A stretch of DNA of 52,656 nucleotides from Bacilli bacterium (GCA_028691515.1 JAQUZE010000006.1:1-52656); one strand, 5' to 3'; positions 17,623-26,956 are shown, counted from the stretch's first letter. Program-made: numbers and translations. Notes: generated from the sequence alone by a model not told the origin.

Positions 17623-18404
17623 AAAAATGTTTTACAATAAATGAATTTAGAAGTGAAGAAGAAATATTGTCATATTATTATTTGTTAGATAATAAATTAT
17701 ATGAAGCTATAGAGATATTTTATCCTTATAAGGCAACTGATACGCAGAAAGTAATTTATGAGAGAGCAATTAGTAATTTAGTAAATCATTTTTCAAATAT
17801 AGAAGTTGTTTGTCATTTACCGTTTGGGGTTAATGAGTCTTTAGTAATTGATTCTAAATGTGATAATACGGTAAAGTTAATAAAGGAAGCTTTAGTATTT
17901 GCTCATAAATTTAGAGTTAAAACAACAGTTCTTCATTTAGGAAGGGTTGATTCAAGTAATTTAGAAAGAATTACTAAAGATGTTATTTTAAAATTAAAAG
18001 ATCTTTGTTGTTTTGCAAAAAGATTTGATATTAAAATTGCTATTGAAAATATGCCATCAAATAATGAATTAGGATATAGTCCGCAAGAGATAAAGAAAAT
18101 CATTGATTTAGTGAATCAGGATAATTTGGGATTTATTTATGATACTGGTCATGGTAATGTTAGTGAATTTTCTATTGATGATTATCTAGATTTATTAAAA
18201 GATAAGCTTTGGCATATTCATATTAATGATAATAACGAAATAAGAGATGAACATAAAAGGATAGGACTTGGAAATATTGATTTTAAATATTTTTTTGATA
18301 AAACTTATCAAATAAATTATAATGGTTTGTATTGTTCAGAAATTATTTATAATGATGTAAATGATTTAATAGCTTTTTATCATGATTTTGAGAAGTTTTC
18401 ATAA
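17619..18404 (+). CDS. Sugar phosphate isomerase/epimerase-like TIM barrel (AP endonuclease family 2 fold)
   Basis: 261 residues of the xylose isomerase-like / endonuclease IV superfamily. Probable metal-site residues sit at the ends of strands: TTVLHLG (His), IAIENMPS (Glu), FIYDTGHGN (Asp-His), HIHINDN (His/Asp) and a late YCSEI (Glu). The family includes sugar epimerases, inosose isomerases and endonuclease IV. The lack of the longer nine-ligand endonuclease IV pattern makes a sugar enzyme more likely. It starts within the end of the leaderless phosphatase gene (ATGA), so the two products probably act on one pathway. A similar protein is encoded at 19392. Confidence 0.75.
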   Translation: MKKCFTINEFRSEEEILSYYYLLDNKLYEAIEIFYPYKATDTQKVIYERAISNLVNHFSNIEVVCHLPFGVNESLVIDSKCDNTVKLIKEALVFAHKFRVKTTVLHLGRVDSSNLERITKDVILKLKDLCCFAKRFDIKIAIENMPSNNELGYSPQEIKKIIDLVNQDNLGFIYDTGHGNVSEFSIDDYLDLLKDKLWHIHINDNNEIRDEHKRIGLGNIDFKYFFDKTYQINYNGLYCSEIIYNDVNDLIAFYHDFEKFS

Positions 18405-18427
18405 ATTGGAGTATCATAAATTTTTTA

Positions 18428-18456
18428 TTGAATTAAATTATAATTTAAGTTATAAT
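18428..18456 (+). promoter_or_regulatory. Promoter of the DegV gene
   Basis: TTGAAT (18428-18433), 17 bp, TATAAT (18451-18456). A second TATAAT lies at 18439-18444. It gives a short leader ending in an AAGGAG site (18466-18471). Confidence 0.65.
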
Positions 18457-18482
18457 TAACTTTAAAAGGAGTATTGTATTTT

Positions 18483-19328
18483 ATGAATAAAATTAAAATT
18501 ATTACTGATAGTACTACTGATTTATCAAAAGAACTATATGATAAATATGATATAGAGGTTTTACCGTTGTTTGTTACAATAGGTGAAGAAACTTATAAAG
18601 ATTTTTATGAAATTGATGCAAAGAAATTATATGATTTAGTTGAAAAGCATAAAACTTTTCCTAAAACTGCGGCTATAACTCCATTAGTTTTGGAACAGAC
18701 ATTTCAAAAATATATTGATCAAGGGTATGATATTTTATTTACATCTATTGGGTCAGGTTTTTCAATGACATTTAATAATGCTAAAATTGCTGCAAGTCTT
18801 GTTGAAAAGGATAGAGTATTTTTAGTTGATTCACAAAATTTATCTTCTGGGACATCTCTATTAATATTTAAGATGATTAAATATATTAAACAAGGATTAA
18901 GTGCTAAGGAAGTTAGTGAAATGGTTCAAGACTTTTCAAAAAATGTTAGATCTCAATTTGCTATTAATTCTTTTGATTATTTACATAAAGGTGGAAGATG
19001 TAGTGGTACAGCTAAATTTGTTGGAACTGCGTTAAGATTAAAACCTATTATTAAAGTAGTTGATGGGGGAATGATGGTTGGTAAAAAACCAATTGGATTT
19101 AAAAAAGCTTTAAATACAATGTTAGAAGATACTAAAAAGGATTTAGAGAGAATTGATAAAGATGTTGTTTTTGTAACTCACTCCCTGAATTATGAAGATG
19201 CTGAGTATTTAAAAGAATGTTTAATTAATATGGGTTTAAAAAATATAATTACTACTTGTGCTGGAGCTGTTATTTCTACTCATTGTGGAGAGAAGACAAT
19301 AGGTATTCTTTATTTAGTTAAAGAGTGA
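18483..19328 (+). CDS. DegV family fatty-acid-binding protein
   Basis: 281 residues from ATG 18483. An in-frame TTG at 18474 is only two bases from the AAGGAG site and adds a non-family extension. The protein starts with the diagnostic IITDSTTDLS. It has the FTSIGSGFSMTFNNA segment that binds the acyl carboxylate, the FLVDSQNLSSG motif, and the domain-2 start YLHKGGRC. DegV/FakB proteins hold fatty acids for the FakA kinase in Firmicutes; no FakA gene is in this window. It has its own promoter and a terminator, separate from the TIM-barrel genes on each side. Confidence 0.92.
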   Translation: MNKIKIITDSTTDLSKELYDKYDIEVLPLFVTIGEETYKDFYEIDAKKLYDLVEKHKTFPKTAAITPLVLEQTFQKYIDQGYDILFTSIGSGFSMTFNNAKIAASLVEKDRVFLVDSQNLSSGTSLLIFKMIKYIKQGLSAKEVSEMVQDFSKNVRSQFAINSFDYLHKGGRCSGTAKFVGTALRLKPIIKVVDGGMMVGKKPIGFKKALNTMLEDTKKDLERIDKDVVFVTHSLNYEDAEYLKECLINMGLKNIITTCAGAVISTHCGEKTIGILYLVKE

Positions 19329-19353
19329 TTTTTTATAGTAAATATGTTAAAAT

Positions 19354-19386
19354 AAGGAAAAGGAATCTTTTCCTTTTTTTAAGGAG
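19354..19386 (+). terminator. Terminator after degV, with an overlap to the next ribosome site
   Basis: 9-bp stem with arms 19354-19362 and 19367-19375 and a 4-nt loop, then T19376-T19380. The next gene's ribosome site AAGGAG (19381-19386) starts right after the T-run. The end of the right arm (19371-19375) is complementary to AAGGA of that site, so two mutually exclusive hairpins can be drawn. Confidence 0.75.
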
Positions 19387-19391
19387 TTATT

Positions 19392-20168
19392 ATGTTACAT
19401 AATATTTATTTTGATTATGGATATTATTCTTCATTTACAGAAAAAGTATACTTAATTAAAAAATATGGTTTTGATGGTGTTTTTATTTTTTATGATGATG
19501 ATATTGATTTAAAAGTTAAATTAATAAAAGAAGTGGGTTTAAATATTGAATCCATTCATCTTCCTTTTAAAGATTGTAATAGTATCTGGTTAGAAGAAAT
19601 TAAAGGGGAAGAGTATACTGATTTAATGATTAAAGGAATATTATATGCTAGTAAAAATAATATAAAAACTGTAATAATACATATAACTAGTAAAATTCCG
19701 CCAAAAATGTCAGAAGTTGGATTTTTAAGATTAGAAAAAATATTAAAGTTTGCTAAAGATAAAAATGTTAATGTTGCTTTAGAAAATTTAAGAAGTTTAG
19801 AATATTTAGATGCAATATATAATAGGTTTAATTATTCAAGTTTGAAGTTTTGTTTTGATATTGGTCATGCATGTAGTTTTACAAAAAATTTAAAAACTTA
19901 TCCTTGGGAAAAATATATGGATAAAGTTGTTGCGCTTCATTTACATGATAATGATTTAAAAAATGATCTTCATTTTATTATTGGAGATGGATTAATTGAT
20001 TTTGATTATTTTGCAATGATGTATAAAAAATTTAATTTAGACCTTCCTTTAACTAGTGAGGCTGTTGGAAAAAGGTATTGTCATTTAATAAATGAGAGTG
20101 AGTTTTTAAGAAAAACAAAAGAAAGATTAGAGCATTTAGAAAAAATGATAGGAGAAACAAATGTTTAA
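19392..20168 (+). CDS. Second sugar phosphate isomerase/epimerase-like TIM barrel
   Basis: 258 residues, same superfamily as the protein at 17619. Candidate active-site residues: SIHLPF (His), TVIIHITS (His), VALENLR (Glu), FCFDIGHAC (Asp-His), LHLHDND (His/Asp) and TSEAVG (Glu). The substrate is unknown. It follows a terminator hairpin with no clear separate promoter (only a TAAAAT at 19348-19353 preceded by TG), and its ribosome site may be sequestered. It overlaps the U32 gene by eight bases, so the two are translationally coupled. Confidence 0.75.
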   Translation: MLHNIYFDYGYYSSFTEKVYLIKKYGFDGVFIFYDDDIDLKVKLIKEVGLNIESIHLPFKDCNSIWLEEIKGEEYTDLMIKGILYASKNNIKTVIIHITSKIPPKMSEVGFLRLEKILKFAKDKNVNVALENLRSLEYLDAIYNRFNYSSLKFCFDIGHACSFTKNLKTYPWEKYMDKVVALHLHDNDLKNDLHFIIGDGLIDFDYFAMMYKKFNLDLPLTSEAVGKRYCHLINESEFLRKTKERLEHLEKMIGETNV

Positions 20169-22437
20169 AAGCGAATTATTAGCACCAGTTTCAGATTATG
20201 CATCATTTTACCAAGGGTTAAAAGCAGGTGCTGACGCTTTTTATTTTGGGGGAAAAGCATTTGGTGCTAGAGCTTATGCTGAAAATTTAAATACAATTGA
20301 AATTAAAGAAATGATTGATATTGCTCATATATATAATAAGAAAACATATGCAACAGTTAATACAATAGTTTTTGAAAAAGAGATTGAAGAGGTAATAGAG
20401 TTTTTAGATTTTTTATATTTAGCTGGAGTTGATGGCATTATTGTTCAAGATTTAGGAATTGTTAATATAATTTTGAAAAAATATCCTGGGTTAGAACTTC
20501 ATGCATCTACACAAATGAATATTAGAACTATTAAAGAAGCGAGATTTTTAAAGGAATTAGGATTTAAAAGAATTGTTTTACCAAGAGAATTAACAATTGA
20601 AGAAATTATAAATATTAAGAATAACGTTGATATTGAATTAGAAGTATTTATTCATGGAGCTTTATGTGTTTCTTTTTCTGGTAACTGTTTATTTAGTTCT
20701 TTCCATGGTGGTAGGAGTGGAAATAGAGGAAAATGTGCTCAACCGTGTAGACATTTATATAAAATAGATGATGGAAATGAATCATATGCAATTAGTCCAA
20801 GAGAATTAAATACTACAGAGCATATCAAAAAATTGCTTGAGTTAGGTATTAATTCTTTAAAAATTGAAGGAAGAATGAAAAGTGAAGATTATATTTATAA
20901 AACTACTAGTATTTATAGAAGTATTATTGATGATCTTTTAATTGGAAAAATTCCAGACTATAAAGAAATGAATAAAGATCTAGAAATTTTATTTAATAGA
21001 AAATTTACAAAAGGGTTTTTGTTTAATGAAAAGAATGAAGATTTTATTAATACAGAAACATCAAATCATATAGGACTATTTATTGGGAATGTTTTAAATG
21101 TTGATAAAAACTATATATCTTTTAAAACAAGTGAGGATTTGTATTTTAATGATGGGTTAAGAATTTTAGGTGATGATCTAGATGCAGTTGTTATTAATCA
21201 ACTTGAAGTAGATAATAAAATGGTGCATTCTGCAAGTAAAGGTAGTGTTGTAAAAATAAGAGCGCATTATGATCATAAAATTGGCAGTAAGATTTATCTT
21301 ACTTCAACAAAAAGGTTTTTAAATGAAACTAAAAATAGTTTGCTTCCAAAAATTGGAATAAAAGGCAAGTTATATTTAGAAAATGATTGTCTTAATCTAT
21401 TATTAGATGATGGTGAGAATGTAATTATTGAATCTTCTAATAAAGTAGCTGAAGGAAGAAACATTAATTTTTTAGATAGAATAAAAGAACAAGTTTTAAA
21501 AATTAATGATAGTCATTATTTTTATGAAGAACTTATTTTAGATATAAAGCAAATGATATTTTTACCGATTAAAGAAATTAATTTATTAAGAAGAAATGCA
21601 ATTAATAAAATAGATGAAGTTAGAAAGAATAAATATAAAGAAAGAGAAATAAAAGACTTTATATTTAAAAAAAGAGAGTTTATCAGACATGAGCCTTTAT
21701 TAATTGTCAAATGTCTTACAAAAGAACAAATTAATGCAGCTATTTCCTTGGATATAAAAAATATCATTACTGAGAAAGTAGTGTTATATAATTATTATCA
21801 AGAAAAATACCCAGAAATTAATTTTTATTATTATAATTCTAGGGTTGAAGAAGAAAAAGATTTTAATAATTTAGTTACAAATTCTTTTGGGAATATAGGA
21901 GAACAAATTAGTTCTTGGTATTTAAATGTTTGTAATACTTATGCTGTTGATTTGTTAAATGATTTTAATGTTAGAGAAATAGGTTTATCAACTGAATTAT
22001 CATTTGATGATATTAAAGATATGACTTCCTTATATAATATAGAAAATAAAAATCTTCCTAATTTATTAATGTATGCTTATGGTAGAGTTGAATTAATGGT
22101 AATGAAATATTGTCCAATTAATAAAGATAGTAATCTTTTAAATAATGGATGTAGTTTATGTTTAGATAAGCAACATTATTTAGTAAAAGATGAAAATAAT
22201 TATCCTCTAATTAAAGATAAGTTTTGTCATATGAGAATTTTAAATCATCAAGTGATTGATTTATCTAATCACTTAATTGAATTAAAAGAGATTGGTGTGA
22301 ATAGCTTTTTACTTGATTTTTCTATTGAGGATGAAGAAGAAGTTAAAAATGTAATTGAGAAGTTTAACTTATCTTTAAAAGATAATTTAACTGGAAAAGA
22401 TAATTATCTTGGCCATTTGTATAATAAGGTTTTATAG
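20161..22437 (+). CDS. U32 peptidase-family protein with C-terminal collagenase-like domain (RlhA-like)
   Basis: 758 residues. It begins ELLAPVSD and carries the U32 signature EVFIHGALCVSFSGNC, followed by GNRGKCAQPCRH, which supplies conserved cysteines thought to bind an iron-sulfur cluster in this family. A further Cys-rich stretch lies near residues 660-685 (KYCPIN, NGCSLCLDK) with FCHMRI after it. Proteins of this long architecture are related to E. coli RlhA, which hydroxylates 23S rRNA C2501, and to TrhP-type tRNA hydroxylation proteins. Despite the name, proteolysis is not established. RNA hydroxylation is the more likely role, using prephenate in E. coli. Confidence 0.85.
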   Translation: MFKSELLAPVSDYASFYQGLKAGADAFYFGGKAFGARAYAENLNTIEIKEMIDIAHIYNKKTYATVNTIVFEKEIEEVIEFLDFLYLAGVDGIIVQDLGIVNIILKKYPGLELHASTQMNIRTIKEARFLKELGFKRIVLPRELTIEEIINIKNNVDIELEVFIHGALCVSFSGNCLFSSFHGGRSGNRGKCAQPCRHLYKIDDGNESYAISPRELNTTEHIKKLLELGINSLKIEGRMKSEDYIYKTTSIYRSIIDDLLIGKIPDYKEMNKDLEILFNRKFTKGFLFNEKNEDFINTETSNHIGLFIGNVLNVDKNYISFKTSEDLYFNDGLRILGDDLDAVVINQLEVDNKMVHSASKGSVVKIRAHYDHKIGSKIYLTSTKRFLNETKNSLLPKIGIKGKLYLENDCLNLLLDDGENVIIESSNKVAEGRNINFLDRIKEQVLKINDSHYFYEELILDIKQMIFLPIKEINLLRRNAINKIDEVRKNKYKEREIKDFIFKKREFIRHEPLLIVKCLTKEQINAAISLDIKNIITEKVVLYNYYQEKYPEINFYYYNSRVEEEKDFNNLVTNSFGNIGEQISSWYLNVCNTYAVDLLNDFNVREIGLSTELSFDDIKDMTSLYNIENKNLPNLLMYAYGRVELMVMKYCPINKDSNLLNNGCSLCLDKQHYLVKDENNYPLIKDKFCHMRILNHQVIDLSNHLIELKEIGVNSFLLDFSIEDEEEVKNVIEKFNLSLKDNLTGKDNYLGHLYNKVL

Positions 22438-22446
22438 GGTGTTAAT

Positions 22447-24738
22447 ATGAAAAAGAAATTAATTGTATCGATTTTTTTATTTATATTTACTATTATTAGT
22501 GTTTATTTTGTCATTAATTATTTTTTAGCTGCAAAAAATCAGAATAGTCAAATAATAGATGTAATAGATAAATTAGATAGTCAATTTTTAGAACTTGGCG
22601 AAATTATTGATGAAGATTTAGAATTACCATCTACATTAGTAGGATATGATGATGTTATAATAGGTTGGTCATCTAGTAAACCAAATATTATTTCTGATGA
22701 TGGTGTTGTTAATAGACCATTATATTTAGAAGGAGACATGGAAGTAGTTTTAACTGCCAGGATTAGGTCTAAAGCAGAAGGGCTTAAACTACAAATGATT
22801 TCTTATTTAGGTTATAAGGAAGATATATTTGTAGTTAATGTTACTGTTAAGGCATTTGAGGCAACAGATTTAGAGAAAATTACAGTTACTGTAAATGATT
22901 TAATTGTTCCTTTAGAAACTAATACAGATATTAATTTATTAAAAACAAGTGCAGTTTTTGATGATGTATTAATTAAATGGAGTTCATCTGATCCAAGTGT
23001 TTTAAGTGTTGATGGTTTAATTAAAGGATATGGAGATGTAGTATTAACTGCAAGAGTATCTATTGGGGATATATTTACAGAAAAAGAATTTAATTGTAGT
23101 GTTATTGATCAAGAATTAACTGTATTAATGTTGGATGAAAATTTTTCTGAATATGAAATTAAAGATTATGAAGATTCTTGGGTTAGTGAAGATAATTTAT
23201 TTAAAATTACTGATGGATTAATTATTGAAAAAGATGATAAAAAAGTTTTAAATATTAAAACAAGTAGTTTAGGAAGTGTTGAATTTTTAAATGGTAATTT
23301 TTCAGGAGTGTTAAGTTTTAGCTATCAATATTTATCTAATATTGAAGAAGAAGTATATTTAAAAATATATTATGCTGTTAAGAATGATGAATATCGATTA
23401 TTTGAAAATATTGATATTTCTGAATATGAGAATAATGTTTATACATATGATTTTACTTATTATGAAAAAGTAAAGTTTATTTTTGAAAGTTCAAGTGATG
23501 ATTTGACAGTTGATGTTTTAAATATTGTTATTAAACATACTGTAACTGAAGAGAATATAGTAAATAGTTTAGAAAACTTGATTCCTGATGTAATAAATGA
23601 ATCAATTAATCTACCAACAACTACTATTTATGGGGGAAGTGTTTCTTGGGTTTCGAGTCATCCTGATATTATTTCTTCTAGTGGTGTCCTAAATTTACCA
23701 ACTAGTAAAACTAGTGTTACTTTGACTGCAACAATTTCTTATTTTGAAGATGATATTACATATGCTGTTAATATTGAAGTTGGTGAAGGTCAAGAAGTGC
23801 CAAGCGTTTATGTTTATTTTCTTGATGTTGGAAAATATGGAGATAGTGATATGGGTGAGGCAATGATGATAAAAGTTGGTGATTATGAGGTAATAATTGA
23901 TGCTGGCGATCGATATAGTGATTCAACAACAGCAGTATTAGAACAAGTACATAGTATTACAAATGATAAGATTATTGAACTTGCTATTGCAACTCATCCA
24001 CATTCTGATCATATAGGTAGTATGGATGATGTTTTTGCTGAATTTGATGTTTTAAATTTAATAACATTTGAGGGTACCTATACTACAGGTGTTTATAATG
24101 ATTATGTATCTGCATACCAAGCAGAGGATTGTAATGTTTTTAAAGTTTTAGATGTTTATAATAATATAGTTGATTTAAAACGAGAATTTGAAATTGTTGA
24201 AAATGTATCAATTGAAATTATTAATACTACATATTATAGTGCTAGTGATTTAAATAGTAGAAGTATTGTTTTTGTTTTAGATGCTTATGGAACAAGAGTA
24301 TTATTTACTGCTGATGCTGATAATAATAAGTATCAAATTGAATCTACTTATATGAATGATGTTGGTGATATTGATATTTTGAAAGTTGTTCATCATGGTT
24401 CTAAATATGGGACATCATCACAATTTTTAGATGTTGTTATGCCGGAGGTTGCTATTATTACTAATGGTAATTATTTAGGTAATAGTAATACTCATCCAAC
24501 TCCTGAGGCGATAAATAGAATTTATCAATATAATAATGAAACTAAAATATATGCAGTTACTGGTGGTAATGGCTCTGGTAGTGATAGGTTTTACCAACGA
24601 AATGGTTTAATTACTATAGAAATAACTCTGGGTAAATATATTATTACTAGTGAATATAATTTTGATGAGCCAATTGAATTATCATCTACGGATTTTTGGA
24701 TTAATCATCCTAGTAGGGTATATAATTATATTAATTAA
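22447..24738 (+). CDS. Membrane-anchored Ig-like / ComEC-type metallo-beta-lactamase fusion protein
   Basis: 763 residues. One N-terminal membrane segment (about 5-28) would anchor or export it. Residues of about 40-225 hold two atrophied bacterial Ig-like domains (VIIGWSSSKPNIIS, VLIKWSSSDPSVLS). A beta-sandwich-like region follows to about 370, then a third Ig-like domain (GSVSWVSSHPDIIS) to about 450. The C-terminal catalytic domain has FLDVGKYGDSD, EVIIDAGD, TH517-x-H519-x-D521-H522, D623 (TADAD) and H649-H650-G, the signature of the ComEC/Rec2 C-terminal metallo-beta-lactamase domain. No ComEC transport channel is present. It is probably an extracellular metallo-nuclease or phosphodiesterase acting on DNA, RNA or nucleotides. 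It starts nine bases after the U32 gene. Confidence 0.82.
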   Translation: MKKKLIVSIFLFIFTIISVYFVINYFLAAKNQNSQIIDVIDKLDSQFLELGEIIDEDLELPSTLVGYDDVIIGWSSSKPNIISDDGVVNRPLYLEGDMEVVLTARIRSKAEGLKLQMISYLGYKEDIFVVNVTVKAFEATDLEKITVTVNDLIVPLETNTDINLLKTSAVFDDVLIKWSSSDPSVLSVDGLIKGYGDVVLTARVSIGDIFTEKEFNCSVIDQELTVLMLDENFSEYEIKDYEDSWVSEDNLFKITDGLIIEKDDKKVLNIKTSSLGSVEFLNGNFSGVLSFSYQYLSNIEEEVYLKIYYAVKNDEYRLFENIDISEYENNVYTYDFTYYEKVKFIFESSSDDLTVDVLNIVIKHTVTEENIVNSLENLIPDVINESINLPTTTIYGGSVSWVSSHPDIISSSGVLNLPTSKTSVTLTATISYFEDDITYAVNIEVGEGQEVPSVYVYFLDVGKYGDSDMGEAMMIKVGDYEVIIDAGDRYSDSTTAVLEQVHSITNDKIIELAIATHPHSDHIGSMDDVFAEFDVLNLITFEGTYTTGVYNDYVSAYQAEDCNVFKVLDVYNNIVDLKREFEIVENVSIEIINTTYYSASDLNSRSIVFVLDAYGTRVLFTADADNNKYQIESTYMNDVGDIDILKVVHHGSKYGTSSQFLDVVMPEVAIITNGNYLGNSNTHPTPEAINRIYQYNNETKIYAVTGGNGSGSDRFYQRNGLITIEITLGKYIITSEYNFDEPIELSSTDFWINHPSRVYNYIN

Positions 24739-24806
24739 GGAAATTGTCGAGAATAAATTTTTCTAATTACTGTTATAAAAGTGTGGTAATTTAAGATGGT
24801 TTATAG

Positions 24807-24812
24807 TATAAT
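24807..24812 (+). promoter_or_regulatory. -10 element upstream of the EF-G paralogue
   Basis: Consensus TATAAT at 24807-24812; no convincing -35 is seen 16-18 bases upstream. The ribosome site GAGGAGG is at 24844-24850, just before the ATG at 24857. Confidence 0.4.
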
Positions 24813-24856
24813 ATAAACAATGTATGAAAGTGTTTACAGTGTTGAGGAGGTAAATA

Positions 24857-26917
24857 ATGAAAGTATACAAGACGCAAAACATTAAAAATATCGCTATTTT
24901 GGGGCATTCTGGTTCCGGGAAAACTAGTTTAGGAGAGGCTATTTTATTTGAGGCTGGCGCTATTCCTAAAAAGGGCTCTGTGGAACGAAAAAATACTATT
25001 GGTGATTACTTGTTTGAAGAGCAATCTAGACAGACTACTCTTATTTCAAGTTTAATGCCATTTGAATGGAAAGATTATAAAATAAATTTGTTTGACACTC
25101 CAGGTTCAGAAGAATTTATTGGAGATTTAGAAAATATACTATCTGTAATTGATGGTGCTGTTTTATTAATAGATGCATCTAAAGGTGTTGAAGTTGGAAC
25201 AGAGTCATATTGGAATGAGCTTAAAAAAAGATCAATACCAACAATTATTGTTGTTAATAAAATGGATAAAGAAAACATTAAATTTGATGAAGTAATTAAT
25301 GAGATTAAAGAGAAATTAAGTTCTAAGGCTGTACCTTTTAGTTGGCCACTTGGAAAAGATAATAAATTTGATGGTTTTGCTAATGTTATTACAAAAAAAG
25401 CTAGAATTTTTGTTGATGGAAAATATCATGATGAAGAAGTATATTCTGATAAAATTGCTGTTGTTGATGAATTATATGCAGGTTTATTAGAAAAGGTTGC
25501 TGAAACTAGTGAAGAATTATTAGAAAAGTATTTTAGTGGTGAAGAGTTAACTCAAGAAGAAGTACGAAATGGTTTATTACAAGGGTCTAAAGATGGAGAT
25601 GTTTATCCAATAGCTGTTGCTTCTGTTGCAAATCATGTTGGAATTAGTTCATTGCTTGATATGTTAATGAGATATTTACCTGATGCTAATGAAAAAGGAA
25701 AAGTTACTGGAAAAGATTTAAATGGGAAAACTGTTACTAGAAATATATCTGTAACTGCTCCTTTTAGTGGTCAAGTTTTTAAGACTACAATTGACCCATT
25801 TGTTGGTTCTATTGCTTTTGTAAAAGTTGTATCGGGAGTTTTAAATAGTGGAATTGATGTTTATGTTCCTGAAATAGATGAATCAATTAAAATTCCATCA
25901 TTGTTTACAATGATGGGGAATAATCAAGTATTAGTTGATTCTGCTAATGCTGGAGATGTTGTTTGTTTATCAAAAATAGAACAGTTAAGAAATGGCATGG
26001 CAATTTGTGATAAAAAAGAGCCTATTATTTTTGAGAAAATAAAACATCCTACACCTATTTTATATATTGCGATAACACCTAAAAATCGCCAAGATGAAGA
26101 TAAGTTATCTAGTTCATTAAGTAAATTAAGTTTAGAAGATGAGACTTTTGAAACAAAAAGGAATCCAGAAACTAAACAGTTATTACTTGGTGGACAAGGT
26201 TTATTACAACTTGGTTATATAATGGATCGCATGAAAAATACTTATAAAGTTGAACTTGAAGTAAGTGATCCTAAAATTGTTTATAGAGAAACAATTAGAG
26301 GAAAAGCAGAAGCGCAAGGAAGACATAAAAAACAATCTGGTGGTGCTGGTCAATTTGGAGAAGTTTACATTCGCTTTGAACCAACTGAAGAAGATTTTGA
26401 GTTTGCTTCAGAAGTAGTTGGTGGTGCAGTTCCTAAAAACTATTTCCCAGCTGTTGAAAAAGGATTAATCGAAATTCTTGAAAATGGACCATTAGCAGGA
26501 TTCCCTGTTGTTAATGTAAAAGCAACTTTATATGATGGCTCATATCATCCAGTTGATTCAAATGAAATTTCATTTAAACTTGCTGCTGCACTTGCTTGGA
26601 AAAATGCTGTTCCTAATTTAAAACCAACTATTTTAGAACCTGTTTATAAAGTAAAAGTAGTTGTAAAAGATGAATTTGTTGGAGACATAATGGGAGACAT
26701 GACTAAACGTCGAGGAAGAGTATTAGGACTTGAACAAAATGATGGTTCGCAAATTATTATTGCTGAAGTTCCTGAAGCTGAAATTATTAAGTATGCAACA
26801 GATTTAAAAGCAATGACACAAGCTAGCGGACGATTCTCTCGTGAGTTTGTTCGTTACGATTATGTTCCTGAGATTTTAATTAATAAAATTGTTGAAGAAT
26901 ATAAAGTCGAAAGATAA
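24857..26917 (+). CDS. Elongation factor G-like GTPase (EF-G2-type paralogue)
   Basis: 686 residues with the five-domain EF-G layout (domain IV YRETIRGKAEAQGRHKKQSGG and QFGEVYIRFEP; domain V GDIMGDMTKRRGRVLG). A bona fide fusA lies at 46428. The G domain is altered. G1 is GHSGSGKTS rather than AHIDAGKTT, switch I is EQSRQTTL rather than ERGITI, and G3 is D80-T-P-G-S84-EEF, so the catalytic His of DTPGH is Ser. NKMDK (G4) is kept. These features match the poorly understood EF-G-like (FusA2-type) class rather than a translocase. The job is unknown; slow or absent ribosome-stimulated GTP hydrolysis is inferred from S84. Confidence 0.85.
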   Translation: MKVYKTQNIKNIAILGHSGSGKTSLGEAILFEAGAIPKKGSVERKNTIGDYLFEEQSRQTTLISSLMPFEWKDYKINLFDTPGSEEFIGDLENILSVIDGAVLLIDASKGVEVGTESYWNELKKRSIPTIIVVNKMDKENIKFDEVINEIKEKLSSKAVPFSWPLGKDNKFDGFANVITKKARIFVDGKYHDEEVYSDKIAVVDELYAGLLEKVAETSEELLEKYFSGEELTQEEVRNGLLQGSKDGDVYPIAVASVANHVGISSLLDMLMRYLPDANEKGKVTGKDLNGKTVTRNISVTAPFSGQVFKTTIDPFVGSIAFVKVVSGVLNSGIDVYVPEIDESIKIPSLFTMMGNNQVLVDSANAGDVVCLSKIEQLRNGMAICDKKEPIIFEKIKHPTPILYIAITPKNRQDEDKLSSSLSKLSLEDETFETKRNPETKQLLLGGQGLLQLGYIMDRMKNTYKVELEVSDPKIVYRETIRGKAEAQGRHKKQSGGAGQFGEVYIRFEPTEEDFEFASEVVGGAVPKNYFPAVEKGLIEILENGPLAGFPVVNVKATLYDGSYHPVDSNEISFKLAAALAWKNAVPNLKPTILEPVYKVKVVVKDEFVGDIMGDMTKRRGRVLGLEQNDGSQIIIAEVPEAEIIKYATDLKAMTQASGRFSREFVRYDYVPEILINKIVEEYKVER

Positions 26918-26956
26918 TTATAAATATGTTGAATGTGTTTTTTATTAGAGTAGTAT

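Noticed and set aside
17619-20168. Reading the two TIM-barrel genes as endonuclease IV DNA-repair enzymes
   Set aside because: They share the fold but lack the full set of nine metal ligands and signatures of endonuclease IV; sugar isomerase-like is safer.
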